The notes: generated by a model not told the origin, from the sequence alone. Numbered from the stretch's first letter, positions 1 to 10,730 are shown. The stretch is 64,000 nt of DNA from Calendula officinalis (GCA_963853835.1 OY970830.1:42761466-42825465); one strand, 5' to 3'. A program made the numbers and translations.

Positions 1-200
1 TAACTATTTGCCTTTTTGTCTTCATTAAATATCCGTCAGTGGGGGATGCTTTTAGCGACCCAACAATGACATATACTAGTCACTACTCTAGTCTCAAATC
101 TGATCAAATTAGTGACAACTTTAATTGATTAATGACATATACTAGTGATGAAAGTGGGTCGTCATTACAACAAAGACGGTTCTAGTCTTGTTATCAATTA
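1..200. other. Unclassified repeat-like DNA left of MITE
   Basis: No credible gene. Short phrases recur (the stretch 'gacatatactagt' occurs twice), which suggests the edge of an older transposon. The same unit seems to continue at 473-574 once the MITE at 201-469 is removed. I cannot name the family. Confidence 0.3.
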
Positions 201-469
201 GAGCATCTCCAATTGGAACTTTTTACAAAGCTTTTTACCTCTTGTCTAGTGTCTAGGTCATTTGAAGGTAAATGGCCTTCTAGCAAATAACTTTTGCTTC
301 AAAGGCTTTTTTCTTCCATAAGTCATTCTCAAAACACACAAAAAGTTTTTTCTACATTTACATGCATTGGACCAAAAGCTTTTTTCAAAGCTTATTATAA
401 ATTTTGAGTGGAAAGTCTATGTGTTAATAACAATAAGTCATTGCAATGACTTAGCCATTGAGGATGCTC
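201..469. mobile_element. Tourist-like MITE (TTA target duplication)
   Basis: A 269-bp non-coding element bounded by imperfect terminal inverted repeats: GAGCATCTCCAATTGG on the left and the complement of CATTGAGGATGCTC on the right. It is flanked by TTA at 198-200 and 470-472. A 3-bp TTA/TAA duplication and this size are typical of PIF/Harbinger-derived MITEs. It carries no transposase and would need one supplied in trans. It sits inside another repeat whose two halves flank it. Confidence 0.75.
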
Positions 470-574
470 TTACTGATGACTTCTAGAACTTGGTCTCTAA
501 CCAGAATATGGTGACCGATCTATAGTTACAAAATAAACCATCTGTTGATAACTTACCGATAAGGACGTTTAAAA

Positions 575-1072
575 CACTACTACAATTAAGAGCTTTTTGT
601 AACACTAAAATTGTAACAGTTCTTAAATTCGTTACAATATGTAGGTCTAATGTAACGGTGTTGTAACGCTAAGCGTAATTACTAGTATGTATTACAATTG
701 AAAAAATAACATTAGAATAGACTTTAGCTATTGTAATGCCTCTTCTCTATTGTAACACCTATCTCTCTATTGTAACACCCCATCATTTTAGTAACACCTA
801 TTTTCCTATCGTAACAGTAACGTAACAAGTTTATATTATCTATTGTAATGCCTAAATAATTTATAGTTTAATATTAAATAAAAAAAATTTACAGTGTTTT
901 CCCCAGATCCCTAAACTCCCAAAGTTGTATGCGTATGTCTTTTCATTCTAACCCTATAAACCTTCATCGAAAGCTACTGCGAGTGAAGTTTGTTCTCATT
1001 CTTGCGAGTCTAGTTTCTTCTCAATCGAACGACCCCCCTGCTCTTCAATCGAAAGTCAGAGTTGTACTTCAT
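575..1072. repeat. Left terminal inverted repeat of CACTA-type element
   Basis: The sequence is rich in the short phrase 'ttgtaac' on alternating backgrounds, the kind of subterminal repeat CACTA transposases bind in known elements. It is matched in inverse orientation by 6756-7046 (outer ~290 bp) and 2139-2378 (inner ~240 bp). The ORFs over this stretch read the inverted repeat on both sides and are not convincing genes. Confidence 0.7.
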
Positions 1073-2138
1073 CGTCGCCTGCTCTTCGATCGAAATGCGG
1101 AAGTTGCGATTCACGTCGCCTGCTCGAGTTCACGATTCACACCTTCATCATCGCCTGCTAGAGTCTTTCAAGGTATTGTTGGAATTAAACTCTTATAAAC
1201 ATCGTTATTTGCTTAATCTTCCCTGCTCAAGTTCAACGATTTCTTTATAGATTGTTAGTTGAGATGAAATACGATGCTACAAAATGTTGTATGCTAGCTA
1301 TCTAGATAATGCTCAATTACATTTTGTTATGCAATTATTAAACGTAATGTTATGGTAATGTGTGTGTATGATCAGTTAGTTATCTAGATTCGGTGAATTA
1401 AACTCTTGCAGACTTCATCTTTTTGCCTAATTAGCAATTATTACAAAATTATTGCAAATTTCATCTCGGAACCTTGTGTTATTTAAATTTTATCTAGATT
1501 CGGTAATCTGTGTGTATGATCAGTTAGCTTGACAGTTAAATCAATGAATTTTTCCTTTTGAATATGATATAATTCTTAATTTCTTTTACATTTTACAAGT
1601 TTAATCAATCGCCGGTCAAATTATAAATGTTGATTTGTTTCAGTTGTAGGGGCTTTTGTACTAAAAAACCACTTGAAGTGTGGCTGTATTGTTGATTTGG
1701 TGGAACCCGGTCGCTTGTTGTTACTACCAGGCTTCGAGGTCAGCTTGGTCATAGCTAATATTTTGACATTTATTTATGTGTTCAAATTTCTTTTTATGCA
1801 TTTCTTCACTTGCTAAATGTTTTGAACTTAAGCCTAACTCCCACTTAGGAATGCAATTATCTGAGTATGACCTTCTTTTGGCAATTTGGCTAATTAAAAT
1901 AGCTGGTCTTTCGCCTATAAAATTACCATAAATTTTATACTAAGTCACCATAAATTTACCTTATTGTGCTAGACTGAACACCATATAATTACCTTATTTA
2001 TGTGCCAAAACTCGCAATCAGCAGCTGCTCTAGCCATTGTACCCAACTAATATTGATTAATTTCATTAATTTTCTTCATAGGATGGAAGATATGACGAGG
2101 ATGAAAGTTGACCGACCTATAGGATGGAAGAAAATTAA
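1073..2138. other. Interior of CACTA-type element, non-coding
   Basis: No transposase domain is seen. One stretch, about 1644-1730, is an uninterrupted 30-codon frame between an acceptor-like tttcag and a donor-like gtcagc, so it could be a captured exon. I cannot match it to a known protein. Otherwise A+T-rich and featureless. Confidence 0.3.
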
Positions 2139-2378
2139 TGATGAAGTGCAACTCTGACTTTCAATTGAAGAGTTGGGGGGGTCGTTCGATTGAGAAGAAA
2201 CTAGACTCGCAAGAATGAGAACAAACTTCACTCGCAGTAGCTTTCGATGAAGGTTTCTAGGGTTAGAATGAAAAGGCATACGCGTACAACTTTGGGAGTT
2301 TGGGGATCTGGGGAAAACACTCTAAATATTTTTATTTAATATTAAACTATAAATTATTTAGGCATTACAATAGATAAA
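2139..2378. repeat. Right terminal inverted repeat, inner part
   Basis: This is the inverse complement of about 830-1072, ending at the phrase attacaatagata. At 2379 homology to the left arm stops, and it resumes at about 6756. A short direct repeat (aattatttaggc at about 2353 and again at about 2379) lies at the break. Confidence 0.7.
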
Positions 2379-2638
2379 TTATTTAGGCTGCGAACTATAT
2401 ATTCCTGTAGATTAAAAGTCAATTGGTTACATATTTTTATAATGAATACAATACATAAGCATGCAAACTGTGTATAAAATAAATGAAAAAAACAAGAATT
2501 GGCATTGGCGTCGAAATGTTGTTCGATTACATGTTTTGATATATAATAACACAAATGATCTATCTTCAATGTTTCTTGTTATAAAAAATAAACCTAATTA
2601 AGAATAAACTAGAGGGAGAAAAAGTCTGTTTATGCGTA

Positions 2639-2910
2639 TTAATCATCATGTAAAACCTTCCGATACACCACGTTTGGTGTGTAAACTCCGTCGAGTTAAG
2701 TTTTTTTTTTTTTTGTTTTTTTTTGTGCTGGATTTCCTAATACTATTGTCGTGTCACGTGAAATTCCTCTTCAAAAGGCAACGTAAAGTTGTCAATGCGA
2801 GAAAACATATTCCGGAACATAAACGTCAACATTGGGAATTGTCTGTCCTTGAGTTTTGTTGATTGTCATAGCAAAGCTTAGCGAGCAAATATCATTCGGT
2901 TACACATTAT
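2639..2910 (-). pseudogene. Helitron helicase C-terminal remnant
   Basis: On the minus strand the decayed frame reads SLSFAMTINKTQGQTIPNV, then VPEYVFSH, a stop, QLYVAF, a stop, RGISRDTT. After an A-rich expansion it ends NVVYRKVLHDD and a stop at 2639-2641. These are the closing helicase motifs of plant Helitron Rep/helicase proteins (AMTINKxQGQT, the HGQLYVALSR region and the NVVYKEVL tail). At least two in-frame stops and a homopolymer expansion break it, so it is dead. Only about 80 codons of a protein usually over 1,000 residues long remain. It lies inside the 4.4-kb insertion in the CACTA arm, so part of that insertion derives from a Helitron. Confidence 0.75.
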
Positions 2911-3453
2911 TTCTTACGATGAAATGGGTCAAATATGTCAAAAGTCCTGAAAGTAAGGAGAAATATATCGATTGAGATTTCTGTATCGCTATGTTTTGAC
3001 ATAGGTCTTTAAACAGTTCTTTCATCAATGTCAACACAAAGATACGCATCTCTTATAGGCAAGTAGTTCTTTACCGGAGTTTTAATACCAAATATCTACA
3101 AATCAAATTAAAATATTAAATAAATAAAAATATTGAGTTCCATGATATTGAAATAAATTATAATCTGACAAAAGATGACTGACTTTATATATAGTCAACT
3201 TAGGGAAAAAGTCAAACCTTTTACAACATCTTCATTCTCGTTACCAAAGTATGTGCCTGTAGCTAAGTAACATTTTTTAAAAATCATCTTGGTTTTTGCA
3301 AGTGCCCTCAACTTGTCATAGGTCTTCACTTATTATTGACCAGTTTGACCACTTTCAAATAAGAAAACATTTACCAGAATCAGACTTATCACAAATATGG
3401 GGCCGGGTCATAACTCCATTTGGATCGAGATAGAATTTCAAGTAAAACTTTAA

Positions 3454-4002
3454 GGGGTGTTTGGCTCGAAGTAATCTTCTGTAATGTAATTAAATTCGGT
3501 TGGAATTGAATTCGGTTGTAATTGAATACAGTTACGTGTTTGGCTACTAAAATTTTGAGTTGTAATTTAAATCAATATTTATGCATTATTTAAAAAAAAA
3601 TAGATCCTTTTTTTAAATTTTATTGTTTATTATTTTTAATTATTTTTTATTTTTTTTAAAAAAAATTTTAATTTTTTTAAAAAAAAATTTAATATTTTAA
3701 AAAAAAAATTAATTTTTTAATTATTTATTAAGTTTAAAAAAATATATTTTATTTATTTTTTGTTATTTTTAAAACTTTTTTAAACGATTTTAAAATTTGA
3801 AGCATACAAAATATTCAAATTTGTTAGTTTACTAAAGGGCCGTAATTGAATTCATAGGGTGCTGGCACGGAATTAAGTTACAACAAATATCGTAATTCGA
3901 ATTTACGTCGTAAATGAATTACGAAAAAAAGTTCATCCAAACGTACCTCCGTAATGTAATTGAATTACAATTACGGATGATTACCTCAAAACAAACGGGA
4001 CC
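3454..4002. mobile_element. Tourist-like MITE (TAA target duplication)
   Basis: A 549-bp element with inverted ends GGGGTGTTTGGCTCGAAG and the complement of CTCAAAACAAACGGGACC, followed inward by repeated 'gtaattgaattac' phrases on both arms. TAA flanks it at 3451-3453 and 4003-4005. A very A/T-rich core (about 3590-3790) lies between the arms. No coding capacity. Confidence 0.75.
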
Positions 4003-4193
4003 TAACAATTTGGTTGGTAATTTAGCCACATCTAGCCACTTCAAATTGGTTGACATTAAAATCAGATCTTACTTTCACAATAAATTAGGAGAAATTACAT
4101 TCAACTAAAATGATTATTTGTTAATGATCGCAAGTAAAGTGTTATAAATTATAAACTTAAAACTCAATACAAAAAACAGGGCTTCAAAATGTA

Positions 4194-4408
4194 AATTGTT
4201 ATTAATATATCGAGTTTTCCGGACAACACGTCAATGAAATAAGCTAAGGAAGAGATATTGGCCGGATCAATGTCATCGAGCTGATGAAGAAAGACGCCCG
4301 ATAAACCGGAACAGTGCACTTTGGCGACGGCATTGGTGCCCCTATTCTCGTCTCTTGCAGTCAGCACTACATCAAAATGATCGGCCAATTGCTTGCATAT
4401 TTCAAAAA
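4194..4408 (-). pseudogene. Short-chain dehydrogenase/reductase gene fragment
   Basis: The minus-strand frame reads EICKQLADHFDVVLTARDEN, then RGTNAVAKVHCSGLSG, HQLDDIDPANISSLAYF and SGKLDIL. This matches the region just after the cofactor-binding glycine motif of plant salutaridine/menthone-reductase-like SDR proteins (ICxQLA..VVLTARDExRG..AV..L...G...V.FHQLDV.DP.SI.SLA.F....FGKLDILVNNAG). The GxxxGxG motif upstream, the NNAG motif and the catalytic YxxxK region are absent, and the frame runs into non-coding DNA after LDIL. It is therefore a lone exon-sized fragment. Its position beside a Helitron helicase remnant suggests capture by a transposon, but that link is inferred. I see no sign that it is expressed. 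Confidence 0.7.
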
Positions 4409-5965
4409 ACAGTGAATGCTGAAAGACCTAAAAAAAAGTAAACCAATGAATACATTTACATACAAAAAATAATGATTAAAAACCTCATATAAACATGATG
4501 ATTAAAAAAATACATTTTTTTAAGAATCAAACATGTCCATGTTCTGTCATATTCATTTATTGGGGAGGAGTACTTGGTAACGGAGAACTGATGGGTAAGG
4601 TAAGACTTCTCTTGATATGTATTAATATTCGGTTAGAACAATCTACATAATCATAAGAGAAATGTCATATTATAATAACAAAAATTTAATATTATTTCAA
4701 ATTCTAATGAAAACCATATCTTCCATATATTTGTATCTAAACAATACGCATGATGATATAAAACTCAGATTATAACAATATAATAAAAACCATACCTTCC
4801 ATATATATGTATCTAAATCCACTTTGTGTTTGCCAGCAACCATATCAATAACATATATACTCAAACTGACCAAAATACAAATGTGAAATCATGTAAATTA
4901 TATAACGCTAATTATGTTAAATTAAACATGGGCGGTAATTTGACAGCATAATTGCTAACCTTGACAGGTAAAGAATACATTAATAAAATCCAATTGGGCC
5001 CGATTAGCATCCACTCTAATCATACCCACATATATTTCTCATCAAGTTTCATTTTTCTTCTTTTATGGCCTTTTTCTCTCCAAAAAATAAAAATAAAAAA
5101 CATTATATCAGTATATATTACATGAATAATTTATAGTCATACACATCAAGGGCAACGAGATGATTACCATGAGAATAGAGGAAGTAATGAACAATACATG
5201 AAGATTTTACTTGAACACATTTGGTACTTTGGAATACCAAGTATATGATTATCCTGATCAACACTCATTAGTTGTCTTCCTCTTGGGGCAATAGATCTCG
5301 GTAGCCATGGGTTTTTAAGTTTAAAATCTAAAACTAAAATCAATTCAGTTAAATTGATCAAGATTATTGGATAAAGCTAAATAAAAAGAAAAAAAATTAC
5401 ATAAGAATATGTACCTTTCTTTCGTCTGTTGATGTCTAAAAACAAAAAAAAGGTATAAGAAAGAGGCCTGAAAGAGAAAAATGATGGAATTGAGAATACA
5501 CCTATACACATTTATAAATTCGTAGATAGACTCACAGTCATACCTTTGATATGTAAACCGAAATGAATGAGGTATATTAGAAAGATTTTAATACAATCAA
5601 TATATTTTGAAAATCATGCTGAGGAAATAATAGTATTTTAGAAAACTGATAAGCAAATTAATTGTGGTCAAACGGTTTTGAATTAAAACGAGTTTGAATT
5701 AAAATGAAGTCAATTAAAATAAAGTCAATGTGTTTTAATTGTGGTATGAAATGCGTTAATTAAAATACGTTTTAATTGTGGTATAGTTAATACTCATTAC
5801 TTTTTAAAAAGAAGTCAATGCAGCCTTTAAACGGTTTTAATGCAAGAATTGATGGGTGTTCAATTGGGGCGGAATAGATGGGCTTTGCAAAAAAATAAAT
5901 TGTAACAGTCAACACACACTTATGATCCTTAAAGAGGCTAGTACTTAAGATGTATCGGATAGAAT
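4409..5965. other. A+T-rich DNA with no recognised gene
   Basis: Several short ORFs, none with recognisable motifs. It may hold further decayed pieces of the captured gene or the Helitron body, but I see nothing I can name. Confidence 0.4.
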
Positions 5966-6158
5966 ACAAAATATTGGATATGGTGTAGTGTGGTAAGTCG
6001 GATGTATGTGTTGCGTGAGGTCCCGGGTTCAAATCTCGGGTCACACAATTTTTTATTGCAATTTTGGTTGTGGGTTTAAGACCTTCCACTAATGGTACGA
6101 GCTAGTTTAAGACCTTCTAATATTAGAAAGGCATTGGCTCATTATATATAGTATAGAT
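5966..6158 (+). repeat. tRNA-headed short repeat, copy 1
   Basis: A tRNA-like head with a pol III box B-like phrase (GGGTTCAAATCTC) is followed by a tail with the near-palindrome CCTTCTAATATTAGAAAGG, ending 'tatatatagtatagata'. Six copies of this layout occur in the window, all on the plus strand. The head suggests a tRNA-derived SINE. The absence of a poly(A) tail and the hairpin near the 3' end leave a Helitron-like origin open. Confidence 0.5.
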
Positions 6159-6570
6159 AAGTTATATATACAGGGGAGACGAAATCAATGGGTTGTAGTA
6201 ATTCCATGGAAATGCTATTTGGAAGAAGAGAGGAAATCTTGGTATTCTATGGCTGTGTTGACGAAAATCTTGGTGGATGGATCATATGAAAAAAAAAAAA
6301 ACCACATGTATTTCATATCAATCGTGTGGCTGGATCATTTAAAAAAAGCATGTTTTGCTAGAATAATTGGTTTAAGGATTTTGGTGTTAAAAAACGTAAG
6401 TTTTAATGGTGGACATTGTTTCCGCCAATAAATGATTCTGAATTCCGCCCATAACTGATTATGGTATTTAAGGCTTTCTATAAATCAATGTAAAAAAACA
6501 TAAATTTTAATCGCTAGGAAGAATTCCGTCCCACATGAAAGCATAGGGTTTAGGTGTTTTGTTTGGTTAC

Positions 6571-6755
6571 CAAATATTGTATGTGGTTTATTGGTAAGGT
6601 TTATATATGTGTTGGTAGAGGTCCCAAGTTCAAAACTCGTTCACAGTGTTCTTTTTTTTCAATTATGTTGTGGGTTTAATATCTTCCAAAAACGGAAGGC
6701 CTAGTTTAAGAGCTGCTAATTTTAGAATTTATTCGCTCATTATATATAGTAGAGA
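6571..6755 (+). repeat. tRNA-headed short repeat, copy 2
   Basis: It aligns along its length with copy 1: box B-like AAGTTCAAAACTC, the phrase 'gttgtgggtttaa', and a tail ending 'ctcattatatatagtagagata'. The palindrome is more decayed here. Its last base coincides with the point where the CACTA arm resumes. Confidence 0.5.
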
Positions 6756-7046
6756 TAATAAAAACTTATTTTGTTAGAGAAGTACTGTTACAATAGGAAA
6801 ATATGTTTTAAAAAAAAGATGGGGTGTTACAATAGAGAGATAGGTGTTATTATAGACAAGAGGCGTTGCAATAGCTAAAGGCCTAAAGTCTATTGTACTG
6901 TTATTTGTTCAATTGTAACACATATACTAGTAATTATGCTTAGCATTACAACACCGCTACATTAGAGCTACTTATTGTAACGAATTTAAAAACTGTTACA
7001 ATTTTATTGATATAAAAAGCTCTTAATTCTAGTTGTTTGTGTAGTA
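6756..7046. repeat. Right terminal inverted repeat, outer part
   Basis: The inverse complement of about 575-850, including the phrase GCTCTTAATT next to the tip. The tip has gained about 7 bases relative to the left end, and its final G is A, so it has probably lost mobility. Confidence 0.7.
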
Positions 7047-8412
7047 AGCAAACAACTACCTAATCAAACAGTATTACGACTAACCTGTAACCTTAATCAG
7101 GTAAAATACTATTATACCCCCAAAACAGACTAGTAACCCTAAGTTAGTTTGTCGGGGACACGCATGGATAAGATCCAATAGTAGGTCCTGTGCGAAGCTT
7201 CAGCGAAGGTTCTTATGGCAATTTTTTTTGTATTTCAAAGTTTTATTGTTCTGCATGGAGACAACTTACTGTCATATATGAAATGGACATCGAAGTCCGA
7301 CCAAAACAAAAGACATGTGGGAGGATATCTGGCTCAACTAATTATATAAAACCTTTCATATTTACATCGTAAATAATTTCTTACACTAGTATAAATCACT
7401 ACCTAATCATATAAAACCTTTAACCATATAACTGATTAGAAAAATTGTATTGCTTCTTAGAGCATCGGGTGTGGTGGATTGCCTTTGCCACCACCAAAAT
7501 AGATGAGACATAGAGATTTTGGTGGTGTTGCCGGCTCCACAACCACGTACCCCTTACTAAGTCTTTTTATTTCATTCTCATACCTATAAAATGATTGACA
7601 TTTGAAATTCACTAACAATTTTTTCCTAATTTTATATTTTGATTTGGACACTTGTATTAATTAAATAAGTAAGAAAACAAATAGAAATTTTTTATTAGTA
7701 TGAAACAATACAATTTCTCAACTAACTAATACAGTATATATCTAATAGTATGATCGATCACCATCAATAGGCGCATCTAGATTGATCGTACATTGACAAA
7801 TTGATTGATGTTACAAGTTTTTTTTGCCTTTTTGGTATGCTTAGCTTAAAAGTATGTATAACAATAATGAATAAGTTTAATTACTGTCTTGTGGAGAAAT
7901 TTGATATGATGATATGCTACTAAGTATATACATTATTAAGTGCGAAAAAATGGTTAAAGTGCAGATAATCAAAATGATTTTACATTTTCATACAGTTTTT
8001 TATTATTTATAACCAGCGTGTCTTTTATAAGCACGTAAAATATTTATTGTAGATTCAAATTGATCACAAAGTGGAACTTTTATTAATTATATTTTATAAT
8101 TGGTTGATTAAAAAACTAAATTATTAGAAATGAAATAGTATGTGTTTAGATATGATGACTTTTTTTTCGCATTAAATTATTCGTAAATAAATAACAAACA
8201 TCTTACTACTTAATTAACATAAGATAAAAAAAAATCAGCTCAAAGTAAAATCAAATATGCTAATAGCCATGGTCAAATTTAATTAAGGTCAAACGTTTGC
8301 TCTCAGCTCCTTCAATTTTCACTGAAAAAACTTTATATCTCGTCCCTGTGAAAAATAGAAAGAGACAGATTAATTGGGAACTAAAGAGGATTTAAGCGGA
8401 AACATAATATAT
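7047..8412. other. Intergenic DNA without recognised features
   Basis: A+T-rich sequence with no ORF of interest. A phrase resembling a MITE tip occurs at about 7460, but no matching right end was found. Confidence 0.4.
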
Positions 8413-8490
8413 ACTCCCGGCCTTTGTCCACAAAAAGTTTCTCATTTTTCTTAGACACAAGTATTTAGGAGATAATTAGTGGTATAGTCC
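8413..8490 (+). mobile_element. Truncated Stowaway-like MITE end
   Basis: The sequence from 'tactcccggcctttgtccac' through 'ttcttagacacaag' and 'gataattagtggt' matches, with substitutions, the first ~80 bp of the complete Stowaway element at 37057-37320. No right terminus follows, so it is a decayed or truncated copy. Confidence 0.5.
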
Positions 8491-8765
8491 TGATAATTAT
8501 AAAAAGCTAGGAAACAAGTACAAAGAAGTTTCAAAGTTAAGTTGAGGTTACATAACTAAATGACTCAATACCTTCGTCACCACATGTGTCTGTCGCCATA
8601 GGTGTAAATTATTATAGTGCAAGAGTTTTAAATTGTTTACTATATAGATTATAATATTCCCATTAGAAAATTTTCTTAGATCTTCTGCCACTTATACTAT
8701 AAAACTTATACCAAAATATATAAGATACGTACAAGTACATATATATATGTATGTGATACAATACC

Positions 8766-9107
8766 TCAAAGGGCGACCATAGAAAGAGTATGGAGGCTAT
8801 CCTCGTGGGCTGCAAGAGCAACCGAGTGTCGAGCCGTAACAATCCTTTCATAAGCTAACCGCACAATTCGTTCCCAAATTCTCCCGCGGGCGGCTTCGGA
8901 AGTGACTATTTGGCCCAACTGGAATATAAAAAGATTGGAATCATGTGCCATTGATTCGATAATGTCTTTTATAGGTCTCAAGCTCACTAGTACTTTCAAA
9001 AAGAATGGCCATATTAAGGTGGCTAGAATTGGAGTAGCAGTTAATGTGTGGAACTTTGAAAACCCTATCAGTTTCACCTTTGCAACAACCATAAAGGGCA
9101 AAGGCAT
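8766..9107 (-). CDS. Orphan small protein, unknown function
   Basis: A 113-codon open frame starting MPLPFMVVAKVKLIGF and ending at TGA. I do not recognise the family. Residues about 25-45 are hydrophobic (LATLIWPFFLKVLVSL), a possible membrane or targeting segment; the C-terminal half is mixed and helix-prone (RIWERIVRLAYERIVTARH). In favour of a real gene: a good TATA-like stretch (TTATATATATTT) lies about 80-90 bp upstream on the same strand at about 9185-9197, and there is no obvious transposon homology. Against: another frame across 8941-9261 is almost as long, no motif is recognised, and the neighbourhood is repeat-rich. A splice just before the stop (GAG/gtattg) is possible, so the true C terminus may differ. 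Confidence 0.3.
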   Translation of the reverse strand: MPLPFMVVAKVKLIGFSKFHTLTATPILATLIWPFFLKVLVSLRPIKDIIESMAHDSNLFIFQLGQIVTSEAARGRIWERIVRLAYERIVTARHSVALAAHEDSLHTLSMVAL

Positions 9108-9261
9108 AATTGCTCGAAGTGGAAGAAAGAAGAATTTTGAATGACGGATAGTTTTGAGAAAATTGCGTGTGTCGTTTGCTTGTGAAATATATATAAGTTG
9201 GTTTCATTGAGTTGAAAATGAAGGTAGAGAATGTGAGAATAAATCTCAACCACTCATTCAT

Positions 9262-9925
9262 TCAGAATAATCTATATGAATTAAACGATCTTGTCATATA
9301 TAATCTTAATGAATAATACTTATTCATATATGAATAAACTCAAAATCTCAATATTTTTACAAAACGCAATTACTTAATTATATATGAATAAACTCAAAAT
9401 TCACAATATCAACTTTTTTTACAAAACTCAATAGAACTCTAAGGAGGGAGTAGAGTGTAAGTGAATCGAGTTGCTCATGAACTAAGATTGTTAAAAATTT
9501 AATAAAAACTCAAGTTAAACAAACTCTGGTCGAGCTTGAGCTCAACTTAGAGTTCGTTTACTAAATAGACTTTGAGTATAAGCTACAAACAATAAGCAGA
9601 TATACAATAAAAAAATGCTCAATATAATTATTAATATGATGCTTATTTTTCATATAGTTTATATGACGACTCCGTATAGTTCATATCTTTTTATTGATTT
9701 AGGATGCTAAAAGTCAAGTTAACTATATTTGTGGGTCTCATTCTTGATCTAGGAACCTTCCGTGAAGTTGCTATTAATGTCATCATATGAATCATTATTA
9801 TTCACCAATGAGACAACATACGAGTTACAAACAAAACCCTACGACCCCATCACATAGTAATATGAAAATTTTAGAGTACGAGAAAAAAAAAAGATAGTAA
9901 AGAAGACCTATTGTATATTTAACTA
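9262..9925. other. Intergenic DNA without recognised features
   Basis: A+T-rich with short internal duplications (the phrase 'atatatgaataaactcaaaat' occurs twice between about 9325 and 9405). No gene seen. Confidence 0.4.
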
Positions 9926-9965
9926 TCAGGGTATCCGCGTAATGCGACGGCGGTGGTGGTGGTAT
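9926..9965 (-). repeat. GC-rich 'cgcgtaatgcg' repeat end with GGT run
   Basis: The phrase 'gtatccgcgtaatgcgacgg' followed by GGT repeats recurs with variation at 37630 and 37857. Similar short GC hairpins lie just inside the 3' ends of many plant Helitrons (Helitron ends carry CTRR). The CTRR base pattern is not clear here, so the assignment is tentative. Confidence 0.25.
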
Positions 9966-10479
9966 CAGGAAAAATATTATGAGGGGGTAAAACTCAAAAC
10001 AATAAACATGTATTGAAATATAAGTCTACATATTAAGCCGTTAAAAAGAAGCAATACATATATTAAGTGCGATAAGTCATAAATAATTACATATAATTGT
10101 TACGGCAATTGACAACGACGAGGTCTCATACCTTGATTTTTTTTCACAATTAATTCATCAACAACACTATCAAACACATCTTTCTCGATGTACGTAATCA
10201 AGAATTGGTGTTTGCCCAAAAGCCGTTTTTCATATGACAAATTTATTAATCTCCTATTTACAAATAATGTGATAACAATTAACATTAGCAAATAGCAATT
10301 GCCATTTCTTAACACTTAAACATACATGATAACTATAACAATTAACAATTTTGTTTTTTGAAACATACCACATACGTGAAACATACTTAATAACAAATAG
10401 TTTTGGGGAAAACCCGAATGGAAGATGCAGTAAAACGTGAGCAGGATATATAGGACCGGCCGTGTAAAGTAAAACCCAA

Positions 10480-10659
10480 GTGGCTGAGTAGCCAAATGGT
10501 TATGAGCATTGCATGATATCTCACACGTCCCGAGTTCGAATCCTTGCATGTCTATTTTAATTTTAATTCCGAAAAATTAAGACTTTCCAAAAAAGGCAAG
10601 GGAGATTAAGACCTTCTAATATTAGTAGGCCTAAATGCTTTAATATTAGTATAGATAGG
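10480..10659 (+). repeat. tRNA-headed short repeat, copy 3
   Basis: The best preserved head: a box A-like TAGCCAAATGG is followed 40-odd bases later by a box B-like GAGTTCGAATCC. The tail has CCTTCTAATATTAGTAGG and ends 'taatattagtatagatag'. The pol III boxes are recognisable, but there is no intact cloverleaf, so this is not a tRNA gene. Confidence 0.5.
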
Positions 10660-10730
10660 CTTTTAAACGGACGACTTACTTTAACACCGGAGCATATGTC
10701 ATGGGTGAAATTCGCCAGAAATCGTAAGAA

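Larger units (their letters stand above)
2379..6755. mobile_element. Composite ~4.4-kb insertion inside CACTA arm
   Basis: This segment interrupts the right arm of the CACTA-type element. In order it holds the Helitron helicase remnant (minus), a Tourist-like MITE (3454-4002), a dehydrogenase gene fragment (minus), about 1.5 kb of A+T-rich DNA and two tRNA-headed repeats of one family (5966-6158, 6571-6755). The second of these ends exactly where CACTA homology resumes. I could not define a single element spanning the whole insertion; several events are likely. Confidence 0.5.
575..7046. mobile_element. CACTA-type element with ~500-bp inverted ends, split by insertion
   Basis: The left end starts CACTACTACAATTAAGAGC. 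The right end is the degenerate complement, ending GTGTAGTA at 7046. The left arm covers about 575-1072. Its inverted partner is found in two pieces: 2139-2378 (inner part) and 6756-7046 (outer part). So the original element was about 2.1 kb, and roughly 4.4 kb was inserted later at about 2378/6756. The CACTA terminus points to the CACTA (En/Spm) superfamily; arms this long resemble fold-back, non-autonomous derivatives. I could not confirm a 3-bp target duplication because the right end has decayed. No transposase is visible. Confidence 0.7.

Noticed and set aside
929..1198. 89-codon ORF in the left CACTA arm, with a relative at 2076-2279
   Set aside because: Both are readings of the two inverted-repeat arms; no domain, and the frames diverge outside the repeat.
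7455..7560. MITE-like tip (gagcatcgggtgtgg after TTA) next to a short GC-richer stretch
   Set aside because: No complementary right end with a TTA/TAA duplication could be found within the next kilobase.
8941..9261. Alternative 106-codon minus-strand ORF overlapping the orphan ORF
   Set aside because: It runs through the TATA-like box and would start upstream of it; treated as a shadow frame.
10480..10560. Possible tRNA gene because of good box A and box B
   Set aside because: No complete cloverleaf or anticodon arm can be drawn, and the sequence belongs to a repeat family with a non-tRNA tail.
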